Shown piece by piece: positions 1-8,180 of a stretch of DNA of 64,000 nucleotides. A model generated the notes under the pieces. The model was not told the DNA's origin. It saw nothing but the letters and a program-made list of their open reading frames with translations, and made no database searches. A program made the position numbers and the translations under genes. The stretch is from Altererythrobacter sp. ZODW24 (GTDB lineage Bacteria > Pseudomonadota > Alphaproteobacteria > Sphingomonadales > Sphingomonadaceae). The first letter of the stretch is position 1. The number at the start of each line of letters is the position of its first letter. Where the stretch lies: NCBI RefSeq assembly GCF_003344885.1, contig NZ_CP031155.1, positions 2,198,001-2,262,000 on the forward strand, in the 5' to 3' direction.

Positions 1-293
1 CGGCCCATTTCTTCGGCGCACAACGCATATTCGAGATTGGAAAGCTCGGGGCCTTCGAATTCGAACGTATCATCGACATGGGTGCGGCCGAACTGCGGCG
101 GCATGAACAGGTTCCAGATGCCCTGGGCCTTGGCCTTGGCCTTCACTTCTTCGATGATCGGGATCACTTTCCAGCGATCACCCTCGGCGTCCTGCGCCTT
201 GTAGACATCCATATTCGGGCGGACGTTTGTTTCAATAAAGTCGCGTACGCGATCGCGCCAATGTGTCTGGCGTTCTGTGAGATCAAAATCCAT
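1..293 (-). CDS. Acyl-CoA dehydrogenase, N-terminal part (cut by window edge)
   Basis: Reading the minus strand from the ATG at 293-291 gives an open frame of 97 codons that runs off the left edge. It begins MDFDLTERQTHW and carries the all-helical N-terminal pattern of acyl-CoA dehydrogenases (RVRDFIETNVRP, then IWNLFMPPQFG and the YALCAEEMGR helix). These enzymes are cytoplasmic FAD proteins that make the alpha,beta-double bond in acyl-CoA thioesters. The insertion after 'PNMDVYKAQDAEGDRWKV' is typical of the longer FadE-like dehydrogenases of about 400 residues. A palindrome at 403-420 lies about 110 bases upstream and resembles the one in front of the dehydrogenase operon at 2898. The flavin and catalytic domains are outside the window. 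Confidence 0.85.
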   Translation of the reverse strand, partial: MDFDLTERQTHWRDRVRDFIETNVRPNMDVYKAQDAEGDRWKVIPIIEEVKAKAKAQGIWNLFMPPQFGRTHVDDTFEFEGPELSNLEYALCAEEMG

Positions 294-402
294 GGATTAG
301 GCGTCCTTCTTGAAAATTTGGCTTCTTGAAAAGTTCGAACTGGAATCTGCGATTCCCTTGAATACAACCGTGGCAGAGCACAGCACTATCGCCAAGGGGC
401 AA

Positions 403-420
403 TTTAATCGACCGGTTAAG
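403..420. promoter_or_regulatory. Imperfect palindrome, candidate operator shared with 2853-2870
   Basis: TTTAATCGACCGGTTAAG has TTAA ends and a partly symmetric core. It lies between the stop of the symporter gene (429) and the start of the acyl-CoA dehydrogenase at 293, so it is placed to control the latter. It matches the palindrome at 2853-2870 at 13 of 18 positions, including the first nine bases. Operator function is inferred; no regulator gene lies beside it. Confidence 0.45.
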
Positions 421-428
421 AAGCGCGT

Positions 429-1874
429 TTAAGGAGCGCTCCCGGGGCCGTCGGGATTGGCACGGACTGCGCTATTCATCGCTGCGACGCGCGCCTCATG
501 ATCTGCCCTGTTGATAGGGAAGCGGCCGAGCCAATATGCTGCAATCAGGGCTAGCGCCAGCGACGCGCCGCCATATAGAAACACGACTGTACTGATTACA
601 TCTGCGGGCACACTGCCGGGACTGGCGTCCGTGGAAAGCTGGGAAGCGGAGATAATCTGGCCGGTCATAAAGATACCAAATCCAGTCGCGCATTTTTGTA
701 CAAGCCAATTGCCCGAGTAGAACGCGCCTTCGCTGCGGCGGCCGGTGCGTTCTTCAAATGCCTCGACGATTTCAGCGATCATGGAGGATGCAGAGATCAT
801 CACAACTACACCAAACATGTTGGCGAAGATCAGAAAGCCATAGAGGCCGACTGTCGATTCTGTCGTTCCGGGCTCCGGCCAAAAACCGCTCAGCAAAAGC
901 ACATAGGGAAGGAAGCCAATCAGCAGAGCCAGGATCGCCGCGATTGCTGCGCTCATCGGCTTTCCGAACCGGCGGTGCATCGGGCCGACTACAAAAAACA
1001 TCATCACCACACTGACGAACAGAACAACCGGATAGGCCATGAGGGCTGTGCTGTTGAACTGCCAGACAAACAGGTTGAGATAGTTGGAAATAGAGAAGGT
1101 CATCCCCTGACTGATATAGGCTGCCAAGCCTCCTGCTGCGAAGATCAGAAAGGCTTTCTCGGAAAAGGCTTCCCGGATTTCCGAAAAGGCGCCTGTGATG
1201 CTGAAGGGTTCAGGCTTGGTCGCCGGAAGATGGGCGACAAGCTTGTGTTGTCCCATTGCCGATCCGATTACCGATATCGCCATCAGTGCCGCGCCAAATA
1301 TGCCGAAAGCCACATAGCCGTCCTGCTGAAGCAACCCCTCCGGACCCGGCATGAAGACTGTGTAGGCGAGGACCATCATCGACAATCCGCCCATCCATCC
1401 GAACAGGTAACGATAACGGAACAAGGTTGTCCGCTCGTCATAATCCGCGGTGATTTCTGGCACCAGTGACACAGAGGGGACCTCGCAAGCAGACAGCAGC
1501 ATACGAACGACAATCGCGATGCCCAACAGGCCCAGGAAACTTGGAGGTTCGCCGCCTGGGGGAGACCAAAGGATGACCCAAGCTAGGGCTAGCGGGATCG
1601 GAGCCGCGTAGAGCCACGGCAAGCGGCGGCCCCAGCGTGTGTATGTTCGGTCGGAAAGATTGCCGAGGATCGGATCGATTACCGCATCTGCAAGTAAGGC
1701 GAGCAGCAAGGCGAGACTGACGAGTCCCGCGTCCATACCGAGCACCTGGTTGTAAAAAATCAGCAGAAAGAAGGAAAAGCCGGTGTCCTTCACCCCAAAT
1801 GCGACGGCACCAAAGCCGTGAATGATTTTGAGCCTCATCGGCAGTGGGCCGGTGCGCAAGGCCTTGGTGCTCAT
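429..1874 (-). CDS. MFS transporter, GPH (melibiose-type) cation symporter family
   Basis: This is a polytopic inner-membrane protein of 481 residues with about 12 hydrophobic segments. After the second segment it has the GPH signature DRTYTRWGRRLPW (D-R-x(3)-R-x-G-R-R-x-P), which marks sodium- or proton-coupled glycoside/hexuronide symporters. I start it at the ATG at 1874-1872 (MSTKALRTG), which overlaps the SDR stop in a TGATG arrangement and implies translational coupling. An in-frame start 63 bases further up would add an untypical N-terminus. The substrate cannot be read from sequence. GPH relatives next to SDR and acyl-CoA dehydrogenase genes in sphingomonads are not necessarily sugar carriers, so a lipid or steroid-like substrate is possible. 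Confidence 0.85.
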   Translation of the reverse strand: MSTKALRTGPLPMRLKIIHGFGAVAFGVKDTGFSFFLLIFYNQVLGMDAGLVSLALLLALLADAVIDPILGNLSDRTYTRWGRRLPWLYAAPIPLALAWVILWSPPGGEPPSFLGLLGIAIVVRMLLSACEVPSVSLVPEITADYDERTTLFRYRYLFGWMGGLSMMVLAYTVFMPGPEGLLQQDGYVAFGIFGAALMAISVIGSAMGQHKLVAHLPATKPEPFSITGAFSEIREAFSEKAFLIFAAGGLAAYISQGMTFSISNYLNLFVWQFNSTALMAYPVVLFVSVVMMFFVVGPMHRRFGKPMSAAIAAILALLIGFLPYVLLLSGFWPEPGTTESTVGLYGFLIFANMFGVVVMISASSMIAEIVEAFEERTGRRSEGAFYSGNWLVQKCATGFGIFMTGQIISASQLSTDASPGSVPADVISTVVFLYGGASLALALIAAYWLGRFPINRADHEARVAAMNSAVRANPDGPGSAP

Positions 1875-2713
1875 CAGGTTTCGTCCTCCAACTCGCGGAG
1901 CGGTGTGAACATGCTGGGCTGCGTATCGTCCCAACAATGGCGCGGGCCGATGGTCAGGCCGCCGTCGACGACAATCGAAGTGCCGGTAACGAAGCCTGCA
2001 TCGTCGCTGGCGAGATAGGCAACTGCGCGCGCAATATCGTCCGCCTGTCCGCCGCGTTGTACCGGCTGCGCATGCTCGGACAATGCACTGATGATAGCTT
2101 TGCCTTCAGCGACTTTCTCGTCAGTAATGTTCATAGATGCTGTAAAAATGTTGGTTTGTATGAAGCCCGGCTGGACGGCGTTCACGCGGATTTTGTGCTT
2201 GGCCAGATCGGTTGCTGCACATTTGGTGAGATGCAGCACGCCTGCTTTTGCCACGGCATAGGCTGTTGGTGAATAGCCGGGGCCGATTGCCGCGACGCTG
2301 GAGGTGTTGATAATCGAAGCGCCTTCGCGGCCCATCATATGCGGAACGGCATAGCGGATGCCCATTGCGACAGAGCGCAGCAACAGGTCCATCGTCCGGT
2401 CCCAGCCATCAGCTTCAATCTCTTCAATCGGCGCTGGATCACCGCCAGCACCGGCATTGTTGAAGACTATGTCGATGCCGCCGGTTTCCGCAGCTGCGCG
2501 GTCCATCAGCGTTTTTATGTCTTCAACTGAGGTGACATCACATTGCTGGAAAGCAATCGCGCCATTGGATGTAGTGGCGAGCTCTGCTCCGCCTTCTGCA
2601 TCTATATCGGCTGCGAAAACATGCGCGCCTTCGCTTGCGAGGAGTAGGACAGTGGCTTTGCCGATTCCCGACGCGGCCCCAGTTACAACCGCAGTCTTTT
2701 TCGAGAATCGCAT
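1874..2713 (-). CDS. Short-chain dehydrogenase/reductase
   Basis: This is a classical SDR of 279 residues: the cofactor motif TGAASGIG is at 11-18, NNAG at 85-88, the catalytic Ser in NTSS at 138-139, and Tyr152 with Lys156 in YAVAK. Asp36-Asp38 at the end of beta-2 (AADIDAE) points to NAD rather than NADP. It should oxidise or reduce a secondary alcohol/ketone. The last 20 residues (after 'VVDGGLTIGPRH') extend past the usual SDR end. It is the first gene of a minus-strand pair with the GPH symporter and is divergent from the acyl-CoA dehydrogenase operon at 2898. The substrate is unknown; the setting suggests a step in acyl-CoA or steroid-type catabolism. Confidence 0.88.
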   Translation of the reverse strand: MRFSKKTAVVTGAASGIGKATVLLLASEGAHVFAADIDAEGGAELATTSNGAIAFQQCDVTSVEDIKTLMDRAAAETGGIDIVFNNAGAGGDPAPIEEIEADGWDRTMDLLLRSVAMGIRYAVPHMMGREGASIINTSSVAAIGPGYSPTAYAVAKAGVLHLTKCAATDLAKHKIRVNAVQPGFIQTNIFTASMNITDEKVAEGKAIISALSEHAQPVQRGGQADDIARAVAYLASDDAGFVTGTSIVVDGGLTIGPRHCWDDTQPSMFTPLRELEDET

Positions 2714-2852
2714 ATCCGCTCCTGCCTATGGATTTTTCTTTGCAACTTACCCAACGCTCGGTTTTCGTCAACGCATTGCGCGCTGACGTTACGGCAAGGC
2801 CAGTCCCGTTGTATTGCAGAGAAGAGCGCTTGTGATGCGCGCGAATTCGGTG

Positions 2853-2870
2853 TTTAATCGATCCATTAAA
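2853..2870. promoter_or_regulatory. Near-perfect 18-bp palindrome before the dehydrogenase operon
   Basis: TTTAATCGATCCATTAAA is symmetric at 16 of 18 positions (9-bp half-sites, one mismatched pair). It lies 27 bases before the ATG at 2898 and in the divergent region shared with the SDR at 2713. Its size and symmetry fit a TetR-type repressor site. The related site at 403-420 suggests a small regulon of acyl-CoA dehydrogenase genes. Confidence 0.5.
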
Positions 2871-2897
2871 TTTTACGATTCAAGCTGGAGATACTCA

Positions 2898-4061
2898 ATG
2901 TCTGACCTTGACCAGTTCCGTCAGGAAACCCGCGATTGGCTAGAAGCCAACTGCCCGCCCGAAATGCGCCAACCCGTCCGCGACGAAGGCGATGTCTATT
3001 GGGGCGGCCGCCGTGCGAAGTTCAAAAGCGACGCGCAGAAATCATGGTTCGAAGCGTGCGCCGCCAAGGGATACACCGTTCCGGCATGGCCCAAGGAATA
3101 TGGCGGCGCTGGTCTTGATGGTCCGCAGTCAAAGGTGCTGCGTCAGGAAATGAGCCGCATTGGCGCGCGCCCGCCGCTTTCCAGCTTTGGCATCTGGATG
3201 CTTGGCCCTGCGCTGCTGAAGTTCGGCACCGAAGAGCAAAAGATCCATTACCTCAATGAAATCGCGCAAGGTAAGATCCGCTGGTGTCAGGGCTATTCTG
3301 AGCCGGGTTCGGGTTCGGACCTCGTTTCGATGCAGACCTTCGGCGAAGATAAGGGCGATCACTGGGTCGTCAACGGGCAGAAGATATGGACGTCTTACGC
3401 CGATGAAGCTGACTGGATTTTCTGCCTCGTCCGCACGGATAAGGCGAACAAGTATCAAGGCATCACCTTCATGCTGTTCGATATGGAATCAAAGGGTGTT
3501 TCCACCAAGCCTATTCTGCTGATCAGTGGCAATAGCCCGTTCTGCGAAACCTTCTTCGACGACGTGGAAGTTCCAAAGGATCAGTTCGTTGGTGAAGTGA
3601 ATCGCGGCTGGGACGTTGCGAAATATCTGCTCGGCCACGAGCGTGAAATGATCTCGGGCGCAGATAGCGGTGACCGCACGTCAGCCATCGGGGCAGCTAT
3701 GCTGCGTCATACCGGGGAGCTCGACACAATGCTTCGCGCCGACCTAGCGAAATTCGATGTCGAGGCACTGGCTTACGGCGCGATGGGCGAAAAGTTCCTC
3801 GACGAGATGAAGGCCGGTAAAGGACATCCTGCTCAGCCGAACATGATGAAATACGCTGGTACAGAACTCAACAAACGCCGGCACGAATTGATGATGGCGG
3901 CAGGCGGTTCGCGCAGCCTTGAATGGGACAGTGAGGAAACGGGCGGCGGCAAGCCTTCGCGCGGTTGGCTGCGGACCAAGGCCAATTCCATCGAAGGCGG
4001 CACCAGCGAGGTTATGCTGAACGTCGTCGCTAAACGTATTCTTGATCTTCCGGGGGCCTGA
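2898..4061 (+). CDS. Acyl-CoA dehydrogenase, catalytic-type subunit
   Basis: This 387-residue acyl-CoA dehydrogenase starts at MSDLDQFRQETRDWL, placed by a GGAGA about 8 bases upstream; the frame is open further up but without a Shine-Dalgarno match. The helical N-terminal domain is followed by the substrate/FAD loop (CQGYSEPGSGSDL) and the C-terminal helical domain. Near the C-terminus NSIEGGTSEV contains the Glu at the position that acts as catalytic base in this family. Three bases separate it from a second, dissimilar dehydrogenase. Such unequal pairs are typical of heteromeric alpha2beta2 dehydrogenases of steroid side-chain degradation (the FadE28/FadE29 or ChsE type). I infer that type here, but not the substrate. 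Confidence 0.9.
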   Translation: MSDLDQFRQETRDWLEANCPPEMRQPVRDEGDVYWGGRRAKFKSDAQKSWFEACAAKGYTVPAWPKEYGGAGLDGPQSKVLRQEMSRIGARPPLSSFGIWMLGPALLKFGTEEQKIHYLNEIAQGKIRWCQGYSEPGSGSDLVSMQTFGEDKGDHWVVNGQKIWTSYADEADWIFCLVRTDKANKYQGITFMLFDMESKGVSTKPILLISGNSPFCETFFDDVEVPKDQFVGEVNRGWDVAKYLLGHEREMISGADSGDRTSAIGAAMLRHTGELDTMLRADLAKFDVEALAYGAMGEKFLDEMKAGKGHPAQPNMMKYAGTELNKRRHELMMAAGGSRSLEWDSEETGGGKPSRGWLRTKANSIEGGTSEVMLNVVAKRILDLPGA

Positions 4062-4064
4062 TCC

Positions 4065-5204
4065 ATGGCGCTATTTTACGACGACGACCAGTCAATGCTG
4101 GCCGATTCCGCAACACAATTCATGGCGGAAGAAGGCTCGATTAAAAAGCAGCTGCGCCACTGGCGTGACCGCGATTGCCCCGATGGTTTCGGCCACGATT
4201 TGTGGAAGCAGTTTGGCGAAATGGGCTTCACCGGCATTCTGGTTTCGGAGGAAGATGGCGGCCTTGGCATGGGCAATGTCGAAGCTGGCATCGTGCTTGA
4301 ACAGATCGGCCGCAACCTCACACCATCGCCGTTCCTGACCAGTTCCGTCCTCGCGGCGACCGCAATCGGCAAGGGCAGCAATGACCTGCGTGGGCGCTAT
4401 CTACCGGGCCTGATTTCGGGCGAGCATGTGTTCGCCGTTGCGATTGACGAAGGCGCGAAGCACCGCCCAGAGCGGATCAAGACCAAGGCAGAGAAGTCCG
4501 GCAATGGCTTCAAGCTCAATGGCCAGAAGGATTTCGTGATCCACGGTGCCAGCGCCGACATGATGATCGTCGCCGCGCGCACTTCGGGCAGCGATGATGA
4601 CGATGACGGTATCACGCTGTTCGCTGTTCCCAAGGATGCTTCGGGCCTTTCGCAAGACGCAGTGCGTCTGGTGGATAGCTCAGTGGCGACGCACGCCAAA
4701 TTCGACAATGTCGAGCTGGACGGTGATGCAGTCATTGGCGAAGTCGACGGCGGCCGCGATGTTCTCAATGCAATGCTTCACGCGGGCCGGGTCGGCGCAG
4801 CAGCTGAAAGCGTTGGCGTTTCGGCTGGGTCGATGGATATGACGGTCGATTACCTCAAGCAGCGCAAGCAGTTCGGAAAGCTGATCGGTGAATTCCAAGC
4901 GTTGCAACACCGCGCTGCGCACCTCTATTCGGATGTCGAAATCGCCCGTGCTGCGGTTATCAAGGCGCAGCAGCTGCTGGATGCAGAAGCTGAAAGTGCT
5001 GAGCTGATGGTGTCGGTGGCCAAGGCCAAGGCTGGCACCACGTCAAACCTCTCGGTCCGCGAAGGCGTGCAGATGCACGGCGGGATCGGCATGACTGACG
5101 AATATGATATCGGTCTCTATATGAAGCGCGACCGGGCCTTGTCCGAGTTCCTTGGAGATGCGAACTACCATACCGAACGTGTCGCCCAATTGAGCGGCTA
5201 TTGA
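4065..5204 (+). CDS. Acyl-CoA dehydrogenase, probable partner subunit without the usual catalytic Glu
   Basis: This 379-residue protein has the acyl-CoA dehydrogenase fold (MALFYDDDQSMLADS at the start; RKQFGKLIGEFQALQHRAA in the C-terminal domain; QMHGGIGMTDEYDI near the end). The C-terminal block lacks the EGT/EGG motif that supplies the catalytic base in the preceding protein. It starts 3 bases after that gene, so the two are almost certainly co-translated. One competent and one non-catalytic subunit is the known architecture of heteromeric acyl-CoA dehydrogenases in actinobacterial steroid degradation. I infer the same for this pair. The insert with consecutive Asp residues (GSDDDDDGI, near residue 180) looks like a surface loop. 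Confidence 0.88.
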   Translation: MALFYDDDQSMLADSATQFMAEEGSIKKQLRHWRDRDCPDGFGHDLWKQFGEMGFTGILVSEEDGGLGMGNVEAGIVLEQIGRNLTPSPFLTSSVLAATAIGKGSNDLRGRYLPGLISGEHVFAVAIDEGAKHRPERIKTKAEKSGNGFKLNGQKDFVIHGASADMMIVAARTSGSDDDDDGITLFAVPKDASGLSQDAVRLVDSSVATHAKFDNVELDGDAVIGEVDGGRDVLNAMLHAGRVGAAAESVGVSAGSMDMTVDYLKQRKQFGKLIGEFQALQHRAAHLYSDVEIARAAVIKAQQLLDAEAESAELMVSVAKAKAGTTSNLSVREGVQMHGGIGMTDEYDIGLYMKRDRALSEFLGDANYHTERVAQLSGY

Positions 5205-5215
5205 GGAGAGATACA

Positions 5216-6022
5216 ATGATGAAACTAACAGACCTCTTTGGCCTAGAGGGCAAAGTTGCCCTCGTCACCGGCGGATCGCGCGGCATCGGCAAGATGATCG
5301 TTGAGGGTCTGCTCGAAGCAGGCTGCGCGCGGATTTACATTGTCGCCCGCAAAAAAGAACAGGTTGATGAAACCGCCGCCGAGCTTGGTGACAAAGTCAT
5401 CGGCATGGTTGGCGATCTGTCGCAAATGGATGGTATCCAGCAACTCGCCGACGACCTGGCGAGCCGCGAAGATAAGCTCGATTTGCTGGTGAATAATGCG
5501 GGCGCTGCATGGGGCGAACCGTTCAAGGACTTCTCCGAAGCGGGCTGGGACCGGACCATGGACCTCAACGTCAAAACGCCGTTCTTCCTGACGCAGAAAC
5601 TGCACGGCTTGCTCAAAGCGGCAGGTACCGCTGAACGCCCGGCCAAGGTCCTGATGATCGCTTCGATCGATGGGATGAAGTCGAACCCGTGGCCGACCTA
5701 TCCCTATCAGGCATCCAAGGCTGGTCTGATCCACCTGACGCGCCGGATGGCGGCAGAGCTGGTGAACGACAATATCATCGTCAATGGTATCGGCCCAGGC
5801 GCTTTCCCCAGCGCCATGAACAAGGCCGCGCGCGATAATGAGGATATGGTCAAAAAGGGCATCCCCTCACGCCGTGTCGGCACGACCGAGGACATGGCAG
5901 CGGGTGCAATCTATCTGCTCAGCCGTGCGGGCGATTATGTGGTCGGCACGACGATCCCGATTGATGGCGGCGTGGTAAACGCCAATATCGGCGCGGGCAA
6001 TTTCGTCGATCCGGCGGGGTAG
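5216..6022 (+). CDS. Short-chain dehydrogenase/reductase, third gene of the operon
   Basis: This is an SDR of about 268 residues: TGGSRGIG at 18-25, NNAG at 93-96, catalytic Ser150, and Tyr164-Lys168 in YQASK. I choose the ATG at 5216, which follows GAGGAGAG at a good distance; the frame stays open to a TTG at 5201 that lies inside this ribosome site. The Arg in VARKK after beta-2 suggests NADP preference. The insert before the active site (KAAGTAERPAKV) and the PWPTYPYQASK block resemble SDRs annotated for 3-oxoacyl or hydroxyacyl substrates. It follows the second dehydrogenase by 11 bases and is followed by a clear terminator at 6049-6077, so the operon is three genes. Confidence 0.88.
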   Translation: MMKLTDLFGLEGKVALVTGGSRGIGKMIVEGLLEAGCARIYIVARKKEQVDETAAELGDKVIGMVGDLSQMDGIQQLADDLASREDKLDLLVNNAGAAWGEPFKDFSEAGWDRTMDLNVKTPFFLTQKLHGLLKAAGTAERPAKVLMIASIDGMKSNPWPTYPYQASKAGLIHLTRRMAAELVNDNIIVNGIGPGAFPSAMNKAARDNEDMVKKGIPSRRVGTTEDMAAGAIYLLSRAGDYVVGTTIPIDGGVVNANIGAGNFVDPAG

Positions 6023-6048
6023 TAAGCCAAGACCTAGCTAACCGATAG

Positions 6049-6077
6049 GGCCGCCGGAGCGATCTGGCGGCCTTTTT
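6049..6077 (+). terminator. Rho-independent terminator of the acyl-CoA dehydrogenase operon
   Basis: GGCCGCC (6049-6055) pairs perfectly with GGCGGCC (6066-6072) across a 10-base loop and is followed by five T. It lies 27 bases after the stop of the SDR gene. Confidence 0.85.
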
Positions 6078-6529
6078 GTGCTTGGTAGGGTTACACAAGT
6101 TACACCCTGTAACCTTTGAGAAATGCAGTTATTAGATTATATGTCAAATACTTGCCTCTCATTTGAGCGAGCGGACAGATATTGGGGCGCGGGGTGCATC
6201 ACCTGAGAACCGACGATTTCAAAGAGCACAGTTCTGGCTAGAGATTTGTAGTGTTGTAGGAAAATGGTTCATCGCCGTCCGTTAGCCGTGTTGCTCTTTG
6301 CAATGGACACGAAGTCGTTGCCGACCACCTATGCGACTTTAACAAACGAGGGAATGATAGAGGAGCCAGAGCGGATAGGTGTCGGGCCTGTGACTTACTG
6401 ATCAAGGAATAGCCGCAATTGGGTGGGAAGCGGGAATGAATACTAGGCGGAATGATTGGGGATTGGGACTCAATTTTGACGTCCGCTGATTACCGCGAGC
6501 GAAACCCTGGGGAGTTGCCCCTCTAACAC
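6078..6529. other. Intergenic stretch without a recognisable gene; repeated GTTACAC half-sites
   Basis: No convincing coding frame is seen on either strand. Near the left end, GGTTACA (6089-6095) and TGTAACC (6108-6114) form a 7-bp inverted repeat, and GTTACAC also occurs twice in direct orientation ten bases apart. The rest is unstructured to my eye. It may hold regulatory sites, but the flanking genes both end here, so their purpose is unclear. Confidence 0.4.
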
Positions 6530-8065
6530 CTATGCTTTTACCCCGACCTCTTCACCCGGCACCGTCACTCGCATCATTGCGATGGCCGCGAGCACCAGAG
6601 TTCCGGCGGCGAAGGCCATCGTCCAGATCGGTTCGTCGGGGAAAAACATCTTCATGATCGTGCCCATCACGGTGGCGACCAGCAACTGCGGCACGACCAC
6701 AAAGACGTTGAACAGGCCCATAAAGATACCAAGCTTCGCCTGAGGAAGGCTACTTGCTAGGATCGCATAAGGCATCGCGAGAATGCTGGCCCAAGCGATG
6801 CCGATCCCAATCTCGCTGATGATCAACATCTGCGGATCGCGGATAAAGAAGAAACTGGCATAGCCTGCCGCGCCGCAGAGCAGTCCGAACATATGGGTCT
6901 TTGCTTTGCCAAAGCGTTTCGACAGGAACGGTAGCAGGGTGATCGCCGCAATTGCAGCAACACCATTATAGACCGCGAACAGCCAGCCGACCCAGTTTGC
7001 CCCTTCATTGTACAGAGCGCTGCCGGTGTCGCTGCTGCCATACATATATTGCGTCACCACCGGCGTGGTGTTGATCCACATGATAAACAGCGCGGACCAG
7101 CTGAAGAATTGGACCAGCGCCAGTCGCTTCATAATGTCGGGCATGCCGGAGAAATCGCCGATGATTGAAATGAGCATACCGGTGGTGTTGCCCTGCTTCG
7201 CCATGGAAATCGCGATGGCGCTGAGGATGCCGTATGCAGCCAGCAAAGCGCCGAGCAGATAAACTTCTTTCTCAAGTGAAAAGCTGTTCACAGCCAGCGC
7301 AACCGCTGCACCCGCAACGATCCATATGCCGCTACCAAGATAGCTCTTGGATGCAAGCGCGCGGACGGGACCTGCTAGCGGGGCACCGTCTTGCGCTTCA
7401 CCAAATTCAGCCATTTGGGCCGGGCTGTATTCCTGCGTTGTGAAAACGGTCCACATAACAGACAGGAACAGCGCGCCGCCTCCGATCCAGAAAGCGTAGC
7501 GCACCGTATCGGGAATGCCGCCATCGGCTGCGACATTGGCCACACCCATTTCACCCATCGCCCACGGAATGATCGATCCCATAACTGCGCCGGCACCGAT
7601 AAAGCCGGTTTGCACAGCGTAACCGGCAGTATGTTGGTCCTTGCGCAGCATATCGCCGACGAAGGCGCGGAAGGGCTCCATCGAAATATTGAGACTAGCG
7701 TCGAGAACCCAAAGCAGGATTGCGGCCATCAGCAGCACTTCGGACATCGGCATCAGAAATAGTGATAGGGCGGCGAGGAAGGCGCCAAGCAGGAAATAGG
7801 GCCGGCGGCGACCAAATTTGCCCAGCCATGTTTTATCGGAGAGATATCCAATGACCGGTTGCACCAGCAGGCCAGTAAGCGGGGCAGCGACCCATAGCGC
7901 TGGCAGATCATCGATTGCACTGCCGAGCGATTGGAAGACACGGCTCATATTGGCGTTTTGAAGCGCGAAACCGATCTGGATCCCGAAGAACCCAAAACTA
8001 ATATTCCATAGGCCTGCGAAGCCCTGAACCGGTTTTTCTAGCGGCCTGTCTAGCGGCTTATCCAT
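6530..8065 (-). CDS. MFS/GPH-type sugar transporter, probable maltose/maltodextrin uptake
   Basis: This is a polytopic inner-membrane protein of about 511 residues with 12 predicted segments. The loop after segment 2 reads DKTWLGKFGRRRPYF, matching the GPH/SLC45-like sugar carriers; its closest functional analogue by context is the MalY-type maltose transporter of Caulobacter. I start it at MDKPLDRP (ATG 8065), preceded by GAGGGA about 8 bases up; an ATG 21 bases earlier has a poorer ribosome site. It sits next to a LacI regulator and in a locus with a TonB-dependent receptor and alpha-glucosidases. I infer that it carries maltose or short maltodextrins from periplasm to cytoplasm. Confidence 0.85.
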   Translation of the reverse strand: MDKPLDRPLEKPVQGFAGLWNISFGFFGIQIGFALQNANMSRVFQSLGSAIDDLPALWVAAPLTGLLVQPVIGYLSDKTWLGKFGRRRPYFLLGAFLAALSLFLMPMSEVLLMAAILLWVLDASLNISMEPFRAFVGDMLRKDQHTAGYAVQTGFIGAGAVMGSIIPWAMGEMGVANVAADGGIPDTVRYAFWIGGGALFLSVMWTVFTTQEYSPAQMAEFGEAQDGAPLAGPVRALASKSYLGSGIWIVAGAAVALAVNSFSLEKEVYLLGALLAAYGILSAIAISMAKQGNTTGMLISIIGDFSGMPDIMKRLALVQFFSWSALFIMWINTTPVVTQYMYGSSDTGSALYNEGANWVGWLFAVYNGVAAIAAITLLPFLSKRFGKAKTHMFGLLCGAAGYASFFFIRDPQMLIISEIGIGIAWASILAMPYAILASSLPQAKLGIFMGLFNVFVVVPQLLVATVMGTIMKMFFPDEPIWTMAFAAGTLVLAAIAMMRVTVPGEEVGVKA

Positions 8066-8180
8066 CCGTAAATTCCCTCGTCCCATACGCTGGTGAGCTT
8101 TATGTCACCTAACGCCAAAGGTCTGGCTCGCACGATATGGGCGAGCGGGCAATCACGCATACGAATACAAGAGAACTGGG

